This document shows positions 1 through 7,131 of a DNA stretch of 20,085 nucleotides, one piece after another. Both the position numbers and the translations under genes were made by a program. The notes under the pieces were generated by a model. The model searched no databases, had not been told where the DNA came from, and saw only the letters and a list, made by a program, of their open reading frames with translations. The DNA comes from DASPXK01 sp035637315. GTDB lineage: Bacteria > Chloroflexota > UBA6077 > JACCZL01. How positions within the stretch are numbered: position 1 is the first letter of the stretch; the number at the start of each line of letters is the position of its first letter. The stretch covers positions 1 through 20,085 of the forward strand of contig DASPXK010000176.1 in assembly GCA_035637315.1 (NCBI GenBank), in the 5' to 3' direction.

Positions 1-204
1 CATGTCGAGCCTGGCCCAGCCTAAGCCGGCCGCCTGCATCAGCTGGATGTCTCGCGGCGTGGTTTCGGGATGTCCGAGCAGAAACACCGCGGCCCCATAC
101 TCGGGGCTCGCGGCCGGGCCCTCGTCGGGGCCGGCGGCTGCAGCACCGGGCGGCAGCACGCCGGCTGCCAGTACCAGCGCCAGGATGGGCCAGAGCTTCT
201 TCAA
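1..204 (-). CDS. Secreted protein, N-terminal fragment (possible glycoside-hydrolase-like barrel)
   Basis: This gene runs off the left edge; only its first 68 codons are visible. It begins at a TTG (204-202) preceded by a good ribosome binding site, GGAGG, six bases upstream. The first residues, MKKLWPILALVLAAGVLPPG, are a classic signal peptide: two lysines, a hydrophobic core and small residues before a likely cleavage site near AAAA. The mature part begins EYGAAVFLLGHPETTPRDIQ and goes on with an 'AAGLGWARLD' segment. That resembles the first strand and helix of secreted (beta/alpha)8 glycosidase-like proteins, where an aromatic-Arg pair follows 'aG.gW'. The secretion signal is seen directly. 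The glycosidase link is an inference from a short segment and could be wrong. Confidence 0.7.
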   Translation of the reverse strand, partial: MKKLWPILALVLAAGVLPPGAAAAGPDEGPAASPEYGAAVFLLGHPETTPRDIQLMQAAGLGWARLDM

Positions 205-220
205 CCTCGTCCTCCAGTAG

Positions 221-237
221 CGAACATAATGTGTTCG
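221..237. promoter_or_regulatory. 17-base inverted repeat just upstream of the ribosome binding site
   Basis: CGAACA and TGTTCG form a perfect 6-base inverted repeat around a 5-base centre. It lies in the leader of the secreted protein gene, a few bases before its GGAGG. It could be a repressor operator or an RNA hairpin controlling translation. The half sites recall the Gram-positive LexA box, but the spacing is 7 bases between CGAAC and GTTCG rather than the usual 4, so no regulator is named. Confidence 0.4.
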
Positions 238-317
238 TCAGTACAACGCGCCCGGCGTGAGCCGGTTTCATGCTGCCAGGCTCAACGTGCGCCCGACCAG
301 GCGTCGACGGGCGCGGG

Positions 318-346
318 ATTATACGGGCGAGCACGACCTGGCACAA
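318..346 (-). promoter_or_regulatory. Sigma-70-like promoter for the secreted protein gene
   Basis: On the minus strand a perfect -10 box TATAAT (323-318) lies 17 bases from a partial -35 box TTGTGC (346-341). Transcription would start near 311 and give a leader of about 107 bases before the TTG at 204. The 205-535 gap also holds a small hairpin (CCGGC/GCCGG, 252-265), the inverted repeat at 221-237, the repeat at 422-453 and the opposite-strand promoter at 524. Nothing else gene-like is seen there. Confidence 0.5.
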
Positions 347-421
347 GTAGCTGTTGCTCGTTCGCCACCCCCGTTACACCTCCTGTTGGCGGGTAGCTGC
401 TTCCTGGCATTGAGATTTGAT

Positions 422-453
422 CCCCTCTCCCAGAGGGCCCAGAGGGAGAGGGG
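422..453. repeat. CCCTCTCCC-type palindromic repeat, copy 1
   Basis: Arms CCCCTCTCCC (422-431) and GGGAGAGGGG (444-453) are perfectly complementary around a 12-base loop that itself contains GGGCCC. Related hairpins occur at 2819, 10062 and 17549. The copy sits between the two divergent promoters, and CATTTT follows shortly after the hairpin, so it could act as a terminator toward the right, although no rightward gene ends here. Confidence 0.7.
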
Positions 454-523
454 GGCATTTTCTTCGGCATCGACCACTGTCGCGGATGTATCTGAACGAG
501 ATCAGGCTGCCAGGAAAGGCCGG

Positions 524-529
524 TATACT
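524..529 (+). promoter_or_regulatory. -10-like box for the adenine-deaminase-like gene
   Basis: TATACT is preceded by G and followed by exactly six bases and then a GTG in frame with the gene at 536. A start of transcription at the usual distance would fall on that GTG, giving a leaderless mRNA. No convincing -35 box is seen. The 11-mer TATACTCGTGG occurs again before moaC (10139-10149). Confidence 0.5.
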
Positions 530-535
530 CGTGGC

Positions 536-2338
536 GTGGTCCCCGAGCAAATGACCGCCCATGCGGCGCGTGCCCGTGCGCTGATGGCGGTGGCGCTGGG
601 TGAGAGCCCGGCCGACCTGGTCGTCAGAGGCGGGACGGTCCTTAACGTCTTTACTGCGGAGCTGATCCAGGGCTGCGACGTGGCAGTCAAGGCCGGCCGA
701 ATCGCCTACGTGGGCCCCGACGCCGGCCACGTTGTCGGGCCTGACACCGAGATCGTCGAGGCCAATGGCCAGTTCGTCGTCCCCGGCCTGATCGACGGCC
801 ATACCCATGTCCTCGAGACCCGCTACAGTCTGGCGGAGCTCCTCCGCTACGCGGTGCCGGGTGGAACGACGACCATCATCACCGAGACCGGTGAGCTGGC
901 CACGGTGCTCGGACGCCGTGCCGTCGACGCACTCCTGGACGCCCTGGTCGACCAGCCAGTCAAGGTGTTCATGACCTTGCCGCCGCTGATCGGCCTGGCG
1001 CCGTTTATCGAAGCCCACGCGCCGGACCTGGAGGCCTACGAGCGGTGGCTGCGCCACCCTCGGGTGCTCGGCCTCGGCGAGGTCTACTGGGGTCCGCTAG
1101 TGCGGAGCGACAGGCGGCCCCTCGAGCTGGTCGCGGCGACGGTCGCTGCAGAAAGACGTGCCGAAGGGCACAGCGCCGGGGCTAGAGGCAGCCGTCTGAT
1201 CGCCTACGCCGCGGCCGGAATCTCCTCTTGCCACGAGCCGGTCACGGCCGACGAGGCGCGCGAACGGCTGCGGCTGGGACTCTACACCATGGTCCGCGAG
1301 GGCGAGATCCGGCAAGACCTGGCGGCGATGGCTCCCCTCTGGCGAGACGGCACCGACCTTCGGCGGCTAGTCCTGGTCACCGATGGCCAGGGGCCGGACC
1401 GCCTGCTGCGACTGGGCTATCTGGACCACTGCGTGCGTCGCGCGATCGAGCTTGGGCTGGAGCCAGCTCGAGCCATCCAGATGGTCACCTTGAACGTGGC
1501 CGAGCATTTCGGACGGGACCGCGACCTGGGCGCGGTGGCGCCCGGCCGCTGCGCCGATCTGCTGCTGGTGCCAGATCTTCGCGACTTCCGCCCAACCCTG
1601 GTGCTCAGCGACGGTCGGGTCGTCGCCCGCGACGGCACGCTGACCGTGGAGCCGCGCCAGCCAAGCTTCCCACGCCACTTCTACTCGACCCTCAAGCGCC
1701 CTCGGATCGTGCGCCCGGCCGACTTCGCCGTTCCGGCGCCCGATGGTGGCCCGATCCGAGCCCGTGCCATCGAGCTGGTCACGAACCTCGTGACCAGAGA
1801 GGAGATCATCGAGCTGAGGCCGGTCGATGGCTACCTGTGTGCCGACCCGAAGGCCGACCTGGTCAAGATCGCCTCGCTCGATCGGGGGCGCCGGACCGAC
1901 GAGTTGTTCGTTGGCTTCCTGCGCGGCTATGGCTTGCGGAGAGGCGCAGTGGCCACCTCGATGACCTGGGATTCCCAGTCGGTGATCGTGATCGGCGCCG
2001 ACGACCGAGACATGGCGCTGGCGGCCTGCCGTCTGCTGGATACCCAGGGCGGCGTCTCGGTCTGCGCTGGTGGCGCGCTGGTCGCCGAATTCGAGGCTCG
2101 ACTCGGCGGCCTGGTCAGTGAGGCGCCGTTGGAGGAGATCGCGAGCGACCTGTGCACCGTGGAGGTGGCCCTCCGCGAGCTGGGCTGCAGTTCGGCGACC
2201 CCCGTCCTGACCGCCGACACCATGACGACCGGCGCCATACCCCACCTGCGCATCACCGACCGTGGCTACGTCCGTCTGCGCGACGCCGCCATGCTAGGCC
2301 TAACGGCGGACTCGCCCTCTTCAGTACCGCGACCGTGA
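536..2338 (+). CDS. Adenine deaminase-family amidohydrolase
   Basis: A protein of about 600 residues, the usual size for adenine deaminase (Ade), which converts adenine to hypoxanthine with a metal centre. Visible family landmarks are PGLIDGHTH (about 83-91), GGTTTIIT (109-116), GEVYWGP (181-187), GHSAGARG (211-218), AAGISSCHE (226-234), VTDGQG (281-286) and a C-terminal domain with the GGV/PHLRITDRG pattern. Several signature residues differ from well-studied Ade: the Glu after HxH is one place further on, the 'DPHE' segment reads ETGE, and the 'TDD..H' segment reads TDGQG. Substrate is therefore less certain than family; another amino-purine or cyclic amide is possible. The start is either GTG 536, placed exactly six bases after a -10-like box, or ATG 551 in the same frame. 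The open frame continues upstream to 257 but has no family similarity there. It stands alone, with no purine gene next to it. Confidence 0.88.
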   Translation: MVPEQMTAHAARARALMAVALGESPADLVVRGGTVLNVFTAELIQGCDVAVKAGRIAYVGPDAGHVVGPDTEIVEANGQFVVPGLIDGHTHVLETRYSLAELLRYAVPGGTTTIITETGELATVLGRRAVDALLDALVDQPVKVFMTLPPLIGLAPFIEAHAPDLEAYERWLRHPRVLGLGEVYWGPLVRSDRRPLELVAATVAAERRAEGHSAGARGSRLIAYAAAGISSCHEPVTADEARERLRLGLYTMVREGEIRQDLAAMAPLWRDGTDLRRLVLVTDGQGPDRLLRLGYLDHCVRRAIELGLEPARAIQMVTLNVAEHFGRDRDLGAVAPGRCADLLLVPDLRDFRPTLVLSDGRVVARDGTLTVEPRQPSFPRHFYSTLKRPRIVRPADFAVPAPDGGPIRARAIELVTNLVTREEIIELRPVDGYLCADPKADLVKIASLDRGRRTDELFVGFLRGYGLRRGAVATSMTWDSQSVIVIGADDRDMALAACRLLDTQGGVSVCAGGALVAEFEARLGGLVSEAPLEEIASDLCTVEVALRELGCSSATPVLTADTMTTGAIPHLRITDRGYVRLRDAAMLGLTADSPSSVPRP

Positions 2339-2365
2339 GGGAGCGGCCGCTGCCCTCGCACGGCT

Positions 2366-2409
2366 GCGGTTTTAGCGCAACCACGCTCAAAACCGCCCAT
2401 TTTGAGCGT
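2366..2409 (+). terminator. Terminator-like structure with two competing hairpins
   Basis: Starting 28 bases after the amidohydrolase stop, GCGGTTTTAGCG (2366-2377) pairs with CGCTCAAAACCGC (2384-2396) as 12 base pairs with one bulged C and a 6-base loop. CCATTTT follows, as in an intrinsic terminator. The 3' arm can instead pair with the next segment: ACGCTCAAAA (2383-2392) with TTTTGAGCGT (2400-2409), a perfect 10-base repeat. The two hairpins exclude each other. Confidence 0.5.
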
Positions 2410-2499
2410 ATGTGCACCTCCTGACGCTGGCTGGAGCCGGCGACCGCGGCGACTGTCCCGAATGCACCCTGGGCCCGGCTGATCGGTGGGAGCCCGCTG

Positions 2500-2799
2500 T
2501 TGTTGATCGAGGGTGGGCCCAGCTCAGCGCGTCGACGCGTCCCGTCTTCGGACGCGATCGACGAGCCACCCCCGGCAATTCGTGACGCGCCGCCCCCGGA
2601 TCCACAACGCCCACGCGCGGCTCCGGCGCCATCGAGCAAGTTGGCCACGCCAACTCGTACGCCAACCCCGCGACCCAAGACGACGAGCATGCCCACAAAA
2701 CTCCCGCCGACTGCGACCCTGCCTCCCACCTTCACGGCTACACCCCGGCCAGTCGCGACGGCCACGCCGATTCCGAGCGCCACACAGAAGCCGCACTGA
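2500..2799 (+). pseudogene. Pro/Thr-rich coding-like remnant or small orphan reading frame
   Basis: The plus strand encodes up to 99 residues, starting with TTG 2500 or 2503 and ending at TGA 2797-2799. The last 50 residues are rich in Thr and Pro (for example ATPTRTPTPRP and TATPRPVATATPIP), as in linkers or tails of secreted Chloroflexota proteins. The frame stays open back to a stop at 2422 without a good start or ribosome binding site. It may be the decayed tail of a secreted protein, or chance. The rest of 2339-2884 holds only the terminator-like structure, a repeat and a promoter. Confidence 0.3.
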
Positions 2800-2818
2800 C
2801 CGGAACGGTTGTTCGACG

Positions 2819-2857
2819 CCCCTCCCCCACGCTTGGGGGAGGGGTTGGGGTGGGGGC
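2819..2857. repeat. CCCTCTCCC-type palindromic repeat, copy 2
   Basis: A perfect 10-base stem, CCCCTCCCCC (2819-2828) with GGGGGAGGGG (2835-2844), has loop ACGCTT. A G-rich tail, TTGGGGTGGGGG, follows. Loop and tail match the copy at 10062-10100 almost base for base. It lies just before the promoter of the luciferase-like gene. Confidence 0.75.
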
Positions 2858-2872
2858 TCCGACCCGAAGCGG

Positions 2873-2878
2873 TATTGT
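2873..2878 (+). promoter_or_regulatory. -10-like box for the luciferase-like gene
   Basis: TATTGT, in the context GGTATTGT, ends exactly six bases before the ATG at 2885. No Shine-Dalgarno sequence fits in that space. The spacing matches that of the adenine-deaminase-like gene and suggests a leaderless transcript. Confidence 0.45.
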
Positions 2879-2884
2879 TACGGC

Positions 2885-3886
2885 ATGCGCGGCGAGATGG
2901 GGGCCACCCTTCACACCGGCGACATGGGCTTCGCCGACTTGATTCGTTATGCGCAAGAGGCCGAGTCCCTCGGGTACGAGGGGTTCTGGCTGACCGAGGA
3001 GTCCGGCAAAGAGGCGTTCGCGCTCCTAGCATTGCTCGCCCAGGCGACCAGCCGCATCCGGTTGGCGACCGGCATCCTCAACTTCTACTCGCGAACCCCG
3101 ACCCTGCTGGCGATGGGCGCCAGCACGATCTATCGCCTGAGCGGCGGGCGCTTCGCGCTCGGGCTTGGGACGGGCGGGGTGGGCTTTACCGAGCGCGGAC
3201 ATGGTCTCAAGATCGAGCGGCCGCTGAGGCGCGCGCGCGAGACGCTTGACGTGATTCGGGGCCTCCTCAGCGGCCACCGCTTCTCCTACGACGGCGAGTG
3301 GTTCAAGGTGCGCGACTATCGCCTGCGCGAGGGGCCGATCGAGGGCTCGCTCCCGCTTTATTTGTCGGCGCTCAACCCGAAGATGGTCGCCCTGGCGGCT
3401 CGTGTGGCGGACGGGTTCATCAGTAACTGGCCGTCGGACGAGTCACTCGAGGAGCTGCGGTCGATCGTCAGCACAGAGGCCGAGGCGGCCGGGCGCGACC
3501 CCAGCGAAGTGAAGATCTTCACCCTAATGATGACGTGCGCTGAGCCGAGTGCCGAGAGCTCGGTCGACGCGATGCGACGCGGGGTGGCCTTCTATTGTGC
3601 TTCCGCCCACTATCACCACATCGCCGAGGTCAGCGGCCTGGGCGCCGAAGCAGGACGAGTCAGAGAGATCTGGGAGAGCGGCGATCTGGCAGCTGCAAGC
3701 CGACTGGTGCCCGACGCGATGCTTGAGAAGTTCACCCTGACTGGCAGGCCGGACGTCTGCGCCCAGAAGCTGCGAGGGATGCTCGACGCGGGCGTGTATC
3801 CGATCATCTACCCGATCCCACGCCGCGACCGTCTGGTCGAGGACCATCTGGCGGCGATTCGTCTGGCCGCCACCTACGCGAAGTGA
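2885..3886 (+). CDS. LLM (bacterial luciferase-like) family oxidoreductase, probably F420- or FMN-dependent
   Basis: A 333-residue protein of normal length for the luciferase-like monooxygenase superfamily, a TIM-barrel fold using F420 or FMN. Seen in order: an N-terminal 'YAQEAESLGYEGFWLTEE' segment, 'TSRIRLATGILNFYSRTP', then 'LSGGRFALGLGTGG', all typical positions for cofactor-binding barrel strands. Later come 'PLYLSALNPKMVALAARVADGFI', the usual second phosphate-side strand, and a C-terminal 'FTLTGRPDVCAQKL...GVYPIIYPI'. ATG 2885 is chosen because similarity begins at once and a -10-like box lies six bases upstream; upstream codons in the same frame are unrelated. Substrate cannot be told. 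Many actinobacterial and Chloroflexota members use F420, but no F420 gene is in view. The gene stands alone and converges on the GH5-like operon. Confidence 0.88.
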   Translation: MRGEMGATLHTGDMGFADLIRYAQEAESLGYEGFWLTEESGKEAFALLALLAQATSRIRLATGILNFYSRTPTLLAMGASTIYRLSGGRFALGLGTGGVGFTERGHGLKIERPLRRARETLDVIRGLLSGHRFSYDGEWFKVRDYRLREGPIEGSLPLYLSALNPKMVALAARVADGFISNWPSDESLEELRSIVSTEAEAAGRDPSEVKIFTLMMTCAEPSAESSVDAMRRGVAFYCASAHYHHIAEVSGLGAEAGRVREIWESGDLAAASRLVPDAMLEKFTLTGRPDVCAQKLRGMLDAGVYPIIYPIPRRDRLVEDHLAAIRLAATYAK

Positions 3887-3910
3887 AGAGTGAAAGAGGA
3901 AAAAGTGCAG

Positions 3911-3946
3911 CGTGAAAGGCACGCCCTTCGCCGCTCACTTTTCACG
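3911..3946 (-). terminator. Possible terminator between convergent genes
   Basis: CGTGAAA (3911-3917) and TTTCACG (3940-3946) form a 7-base stem that overlaps the stop codon of the minus-strand glycosidase gene. On the minus strand the stem is followed within a few bases by CTTTTTCC. The region also has several GTGAA/AGTGAAAG-like short repeats (3884-3919). The loop is long, so the terminator call is weak. Confidence 0.3.
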
Positions 3947-5666
3947 GCCGTCTCGGAGGAACGATCTCCACGCTGCTCGCCAGCATGACGTCGTCGCTGA
4001 GTGGCCAACCCCGCACTCGAACGGTGTCGCCCATGTTGAACGTTTTGACCACCTGCGTCTTGGGCATGCGGACCGACATCTCGCCGCGGTCCGTCTTGAC
4101 CACCAGCGTCGGGTCCTCCGGATCGGTGCTGATTCCAACCACCACCCCGACTAGGTCGAGGGCTGGGGTTGGCGAGCCGATCGGCCGTGACAGAATCGGC
4201 GGCACCGGCGTCGGGCGGCGCGCGGCCGGCGCGGAGCTGTTGGCCCGTCCAGAAGAGTTGAGTGCCAGGCAGCCAGCCGCTTGGCCAGCCCGGCCATTGG
4301 CATACTCTAATTCCTGGGCAACATACGCCCAGTGGTCCCACAGCGCCCTCCCCTCCGGAGCGCTGCTGATGCCGCGCCGGCGGTCCAGGTCGCTGCCGGG
4401 ATCGGTTTCGGGATCGGGATTCGGCGAGCCCCAGGACGCGATCCCTACCAACCGAAGCGCACGCAGCGTCTCGCCGAGGCTCCACTGGGCCTCGTGCCAC
4501 TCGCCCCACACGTCTTGCCAGGGCCGCCTGAGGCCCGAGCGCAGGGCGGCCGCGCGATCACGCCCAAAGCGGGCCTCGTCCTCGTATGGTGTGCCGAGGG
4601 TGAAACCGTACTCGGTAGCGACGCTCCCAACATGGCCTCTCGCCAACGCCATCGCGTCGTCGGCCGGGTATGGGTTGAAGTCGTAGTAGGTTAGATTCCA
4701 CACGTTCCAACACCCGTAACCGCAGGCGCGAGCCGCCTTGTCGACGGCCTGGAGGTATTTGTCTCTCAGGTAGTAGTCGATACCGCCGCTGCCCGGTCGA
4801 TAGGGGATGTCGGTCAGCTCGGCAAAGTATTGTGCGCCCATGAATATCAGGTGGTTAGGGTCGACGGCACGGATCGCGTCGACTGTGTCGACTACGAAGT
4901 CCAGGTACCAGTCATACGCGTACTCGATCCCGTTGCGGGCGCTGTTTCGGGCCTTGAGCTCGTTGCCCAGCTGCCAGCCCATGATTGACGGGCTGTCGGC
5001 CGCGGCCGCCGCCAGACGTCGGACCCAGGGAAGGAAGTTGACCTCGTAATTGGGTGCGTCATAAATGGCGCTGTCGCCGCACTCCGCCTGGAAATTGAAC
5101 CGCTGCGCTCCGCGCCGATACCAGGGAGCCGGCAGGACCACAAACTCACACCCGTCCGGGTTGTCCTTGACGTACGGGTCGCCGGGCACGCCCTGGCCGT
5201 AGTAATCAGTCAGGACGACCATCAGGTAGATCGACTCGGCTCTACCGACCGCCGCGTTATACGAGTCGACCAGCCGCGTCAGCTCCCGCAGCCGCTGCTC
5301 GACCAGGTCAGGCGTCAGATCGAAGTTCTGGAGGTGCCCGGTCACGAACACGCGGATCCAGCGGACCTTGTTCTTGCGCATCCATTCCAGGTTTTGGACG
5401 ATCGACTCGCGATGCATCATGTTGGGCACATTCGCCCCGACGGATTGGAGCGGCCAGCAGTCCGGGTCGTAGATCTGGCCATCGACGACGGCGACGAAGC
5501 CCGGCGAGCGCCAATCGTGCGACGGCCAATCGGCTGGATTGAACGGCTCGGTATCGCCGCCGCCAGCTGCCGTGAGGGGCCGGAGCACGAGCCAGGCCAG
5601 TGCTGTGATGCCCACACCGAGTCGGACTGCGAGAGGTAGCACACCCCAGGATAGCAGCCGTGTCAA
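3942..5666 (-). CDS. Membrane-anchored GH5-like glycoside hydrolase with C-terminal beta domain
   Basis: 574 residues from a TTG start (5666). Residues about 10-35 form a hydrophobic segment, either a membrane anchor or an uncleaved signal, so the enzyme should sit outside the membrane. The catalytic part looks like a GH5 or mannanase-type barrel: 'SVGANVPNMMHRES...LEWMRKNKVRWIRVF' at the front, 'GWQLGNELK' with likely acid/base Glu236, and 'VATEYGFTLGTP' with likely nucleophile Glu352. After about residue 455 comes a Pro/Ser-rich linker (PTPVPPILSRPIGSPTP), then about 75 residues that look like a small beta or OB-fold domain (VGVVVGI...LVVKTDRGEM...GDTVRVRGWPL). The gene begins 23 bases after the GDPD stop and probably shares its mRNA. 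No good ribosome binding site precedes the TTG; a GTG at 5642 would shorten the N-terminus. Substrate is unknown; the barrel call is inferred from motif order. Confidence 0.75.
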   Translation of the reverse strand: MTRLLSWGVLPLAVRLGVGITALAWLVLRPLTAAGGGDTEPFNPADWPSHDWRSPGFVAVVDGQIYDPDCWPLQSVGANVPNMMHRESIVQNLEWMRKNKVRWIRVFVTGHLQNFDLTPDLVEQRLRELTRLVDSYNAAVGRAESIYLMVVLTDYYGQGVPGDPYVKDNPDGCEFVVLPAPWYRRGAQRFNFQAECGDSAIYDAPNYEVNFLPWVRRLAAAAADSPSIMGWQLGNELKARNSARNGIEYAYDWYLDFVVDTVDAIRAVDPNHLIFMGAQYFAELTDIPYRPGSGGIDYYLRDKYLQAVDKAARACGYGCWNVWNLTYYDFNPYPADDAMALARGHVGSVATEYGFTLGTPYEDEARFGRDRAAALRSGLRRPWQDVWGEWHEAQWSLGETLRALRLVGIASWGSPNPDPETDPGSDLDRRRGISSAPEGRALWDHWAYVAQELEYANGRAGQAAGCLALNSSGRANSSAPAARRPTPVPPILSRPIGSPTPALDLVGVVVGISTDPEDPTLVVKTDRGEMSVRMPKTQVVKTFNMGDTVRVRGWPLSDDVMLASSVEIVPPRRP

Positions 5667-5689
5667 GTGAAGGATGAGCGCCCTGCTCG

Positions 5690-6553
5690 CTAGCGCTCCT
5701 CGAGGATCGAGCGCACGACGTCCGGGCGGTTAGTGATTATGCCGTCGACCCGCGCCTCGATCATCTGCTTGGTGGCCGCGGGCGCGTCGACGGTCCAGAC
5801 CACCACCTGACGGCCGGCCGCGTGGGCGTCGCGCACCAGACCGCGGTCGCTGGCGACCAGCTCCCAGGCCGGCCCGATGACGTCGGCTCGCGCCGGCGGA
5901 TCGCCCTTGAGCGGGTTCGTGGCCGTATACAGCGCTGCCAAGCGAAGGCGTGGGTTGACCTGGCGAAGCCGTTCGAGCGAGCCGGCGTCGAACGATTGAA
6001 CGATCGTATTGTCCTCGAACTCATAGGCGTGCAGAGTAGCGGCCATGCGCTCTTCGATGCCCGGGTAGAAGCGCGGGTCCTTGACCTCGGGAAAGATCCG
6101 GATGCCTGCCTGGCGAGCCAGCGCCACCGCCTCCTCGAAGGTCGGGACCGGCTCGCCCTTGAATTCGGCGCCGAACCAGGCCCCCGCGTCCAGTTGTCGG
6201 ACCTCGTCGAGGCTAAGGTCACGCAGCGCCCCATGGCCGTTGGTGGTCCGCTCGAGCCGCAGGTCATGGAACACGACCAGGCGGCCATCGCTCGTCTGCT
6301 GAACGTCCATCTCGAGCCAATCGGCCCGCAGCTCGATCGCCTTCTTGAATGCCGCGAGGGTGTTTTCGGGGGCGTAGGCTGAGGCGCCACGGTGGGCGAA
6401 GACCTGAATTCGGCCGCGCGCGACCTGGGGCTGAATGTACAGGAAGAGTAGCACGCCGGCCGCGACCACAAGCAGCCCGCCTGCCACGACCGCGAGACGC
6501 TCGCGATGGCGACCCAGGATCATACTGACTGGCGCGACTGACGGGCCGCTCAA
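5690..6553 (-). CDS. Membrane-anchored glycerophosphodiester phosphodiesterase
   Basis: 287 residues. Residues about 20-40 are a single membrane anchor, followed by a complete GDPD barrel that splits glycerophosphodiesters into glycerol-3-phosphate and an alcohol. Visible landmarks are AHRGASAYAPENTLAAF (His54, Arg55, Glu63), WLEMDVQQTSDGRLVVFHD (Glu81, Asp83, His96), 'IFPEVKD', 'SFDAGSLERL', and 'VVVWTVDAP...VDGIITNRPD' at the end. The start is TTG 6553: it has GAGGAG just upstream and overlaps the stop of the HExxH gene as TTGA, so the two are probably translationally coupled. The active site should face outward. Wall teichoic or phospholipid head groups are possible substrates, which is an inference. 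Confidence 0.93.
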   Translation of the reverse strand: MSGPSVAPVSMILGRHRERLAVVAGGLLVVAAGVLLFLYIQPQVARGRIQVFAHRGASAYAPENTLAAFKKAIELRADWLEMDVQQTSDGRLVVFHDLRLERTTNGHGALRDLSLDEVRQLDAGAWFGAEFKGEPVPTFEEAVALARQAGIRIFPEVKDPRFYPGIEERMAATLHAYEFEDNTIVQSFDAGSLERLRQVNPRLRLAALYTATNPLKGDPPARADVIGPAWELVASDRGLVRDAHAAGRQVVVWTVDAPAATKQMIEARVDGIITNRPDVVRSILEER

Positions 6554-7131
6554 TCTGTCTCCTCGGCGGCCTGGAACAGGCCCGCGTAGAAGCGCCGCAC
6601 GTAAGGCGGCAGAAGGCTCATGTCACCCATGGTTCCGCTCGCCAGGCCGGCGAACATCTCCCAGTCATTCTCGTCCACCAGCATCCCGCGCCAGTAGCCC
6701 GTCGGGCTCGAGGGATCGGGCTGGGATGGGATACCGTGCACGTAGTCGTACGCCAGCCGTTGGGCCTGGCCGTAACGCGGATCGGACTCCTCTGAAAGGC
6801 GGACAACAGCCTCGATCAGATCGCGAGCGTTCGATCCCCGCTCGCGCGCGTCGTGCCAGAACGCGTGCGCCAGCTCGTGCACGGCCGCCTCATCCTGCGC
6901 GCCGCGCACCTGCACCAAACGCTGCTCGGCCCACCAGAAGCCACCCCCCCATTCGGCCGACAGGTCGCCGGCCTCGAGCCGCAGCGTGCCGAAGAAGCGC
7001 CTGGCCTCCGCCGTGAATGGGCGCCGCGCAAAGAGTCCCTCGAACCACGCCCTGACCTCGTGCGGCGGCTCCATGCTGTCCAGGCCGAATCCCTGGCGCA
7101 TCTGCTCACTTGCGCGCACGAGCTGCCCCAT
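6550..7131 (-). CDS. Small HExxH protein, putative zinc metallopeptidase of unknown family
   Basis: 193 residues with no signal peptide or membrane segment. The one clear motif is AAVHELAHAFWHD, an HExxH zinc site (His85, Glu86, His89). A third ligand could be an acidic residue in the later segment DENDWEMFAGLASG (about 153-166), which resembles proteins of the type HExxH...E with a conserved aromatic pair. The rest is helical and rich in Trp and Arg and was not recognised. It is the first gene of a probable operon with GDPD and the GH5-like glycosidase, which hints at an envelope-related role, but the protein itself looks cytoplasmic. ATG 7131 is preceded by GGCGGG, and a possible -10 (TACCAT) lies in the 81-base gap after the helicase gene. 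Function is not known. Confidence 0.72.
   Translation of the reverse strand: MGQLVRASEQMRQGFGLDSMEPPHEVRAWFEGLFARRPFTAEARRFFGTLRLEAGDLSAEWGGGFWWAEQRLVQVRGAQDEAAVHELAHAFWHDARERGSNARDLIEAVVRLSEESDPRYGQAQRLAYDYVHGIPSQPDPSSPTGYWRGMLVDENDWEMFAGLASGTMGDMSLLPPYVRRFYAGLFQAAEETD

Noticed and set aside
221..237. LexA (SOS) box
   Set aside because: The half sites are right, but the spacing is 7 bases instead of 4 and the nearby genes are not SOS genes.
257..535. N-terminal extension of the adenine-deaminase-like gene back to 257
   Set aside because: The extra 93 residues have no family similarity, run through a palindromic repeat, and lie upstream of the likely promoter.
2253..3032. 259-residue minus-strand frame with GVAV/GVGV repeats
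   Set aside because: The pattern is the reverse complement of the Pro/Thr-rich plus-strand stretch, and the frame also runs across the ends of two real genes.
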